A DNA stretch of 41,543 nt, taken from NCBI GenBank assembly GCA_015059865.1, contig SUZP01000012.1, positions 1 through 41,543 of the forward strand, read 5' to 3'. The translations under genes and the position numbers were made by a program. The stretch is from Rikenellaceae bacterium (lineage in GTDB: Bacteria; Bacteroidota; Bacteroidia; Bacteroidales; Rikenellaceae). Positions 41,330 to 41,543 of the stretch are shown one piece after another (the first letter of the stretch is position 1; the number at the start of each line of letters is the position of its first letter). A model generated the notes under the pieces. The model did not search any database. It saw only the letters and a program-made list of their open reading frames with translations, and had not been told where the DNA came from.

Positions 41330-41426
41330 ATGGCGGCGCAGTCTGCGACTGCTTTATGGCGACGGGCTTTAAGCCCTTGATGGCGGCGCTCACTTAGTTC
41401 GCTTTATGGGGTGCGCTTTTATGGGC
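41330..41426. repeat. About 25-bp periodic array of TTTATGGCG plus mini-hairpins
   Basis: ATGGCG/ATGGGG words start at 41330, 41356, 41380, 41406 and 41421 (spacings 26, 24, 26, 15). Between them lie short hairpins with unrelated stems: GCAGTC-TGC-GACTGC (41338-41352), GGGCTT-T-AAGCCC (41364-41376) and a decayed GCTCAC-TTA-GTTCGC (41388-41402). Confidence 0.7.
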
Positions 41427-41429
41427 AGG

Positions 41430-41535
41430 AAAACGAAATGTACAAGTAGTATAGAGGACAAAAGAGGGATAGCAGTGTAGTAATCAGTGAGTTACGGAAG
41501 AGCGTCTAAAATTTGGGCGCAAAACGAAATGTACA
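41430..41535. repeat. 15-bp direct repeat at the right edge
   Basis: AAAACGAAATGTACA occurs at 41430-41444 and again at 41521-41535, 91 bp apart; the second extends into the palindrome AAATGTACATTT (41527-41538). I see no gene between them. The element may continue beyond the window. Confidence 0.6.
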
Positions 41536-41543
41536 TTTACTTG

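Overview
The window looks like a chromosome segment of a gut Bacteroidales bacterium, probably Rikenellaceae/Alistipes-like. Genus-level placement is inference. The evidence is the many promoters of the Bacteroidetes type (TTTG, about 20 nt, TAnnTTTG), lipoproteins with Bacteroidales-style signals, a fimbrillin-like surface lipoprotein, a eukaryote-type (GT3) glycogen synthase, and several copies of short AT-rich intergenic repeats. Most of the window is housekeeping DNA. I see no CRISPR array, transposase, integrase or rRNA.

Layout. 1-850: the end of an upstream transcription unit (terminator only), then a lone small membrane/coiled-coil protein of a family I associate with phage or mobile DNA. 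870-2735 (minus): two FKBP-type lipoproteins, one with a good active site and one degenerate. 2878-6287 (plus): pdxB, then pyrD-cinA. 6435-12153 (plus): a three-gene RND efflux operon. 12233-14616 (minus): lpxK-punA-ssb. 14691-17110 (minus): two tandem PHP-domain phosphoesterases, the second lacking metal ligands. 17259-20108 (plus): M23 peptidase, a UPF0306 flavoprotein-like gene, ispD and a PH-domain membrane protein. 20109-20615: a repeat-rich gap. 20616-22520 (minus): MlaF/MlaE-type lipid transporter with a small membrane protein. 22725-26553 (minus): gdhA, then surE and a NarL-type two-component pair. 26830-26910: tRNA-Leu(CAG). 27033-28145: hemW.

28263-37533 is a glycogen/alpha-glucan cluster: a 1418-residue protein that joins glycogen synthase and glycogen phosphorylase in one chain, a debranching enzyme, a GT4 glycosyltransferase and a GH57 enzyme. 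No GlgC or classical GlgB is present here. 37894-41228 (minus) is a large repeat-built surface lipoprotein followed by an uncatalogued 42-residue peptide gene and a very strong terminator. This last locus is flanked on both sides by short arrays with a period near 25 bp, each unit being a fixed word plus a variable mini-hairpin. The words of the two arrays look related in inverted orientation.

The points most worth a second look are these flanking word-plus-hairpin arrays, the synthase-phosphorylase fusion, the long imperfect inverted repeat at 32524-32676 inside the glycogen cluster, the degenerate PHP paralogue, the 101-bp tandem repeat at 20188-20368, and the 42-residue peptide gene.
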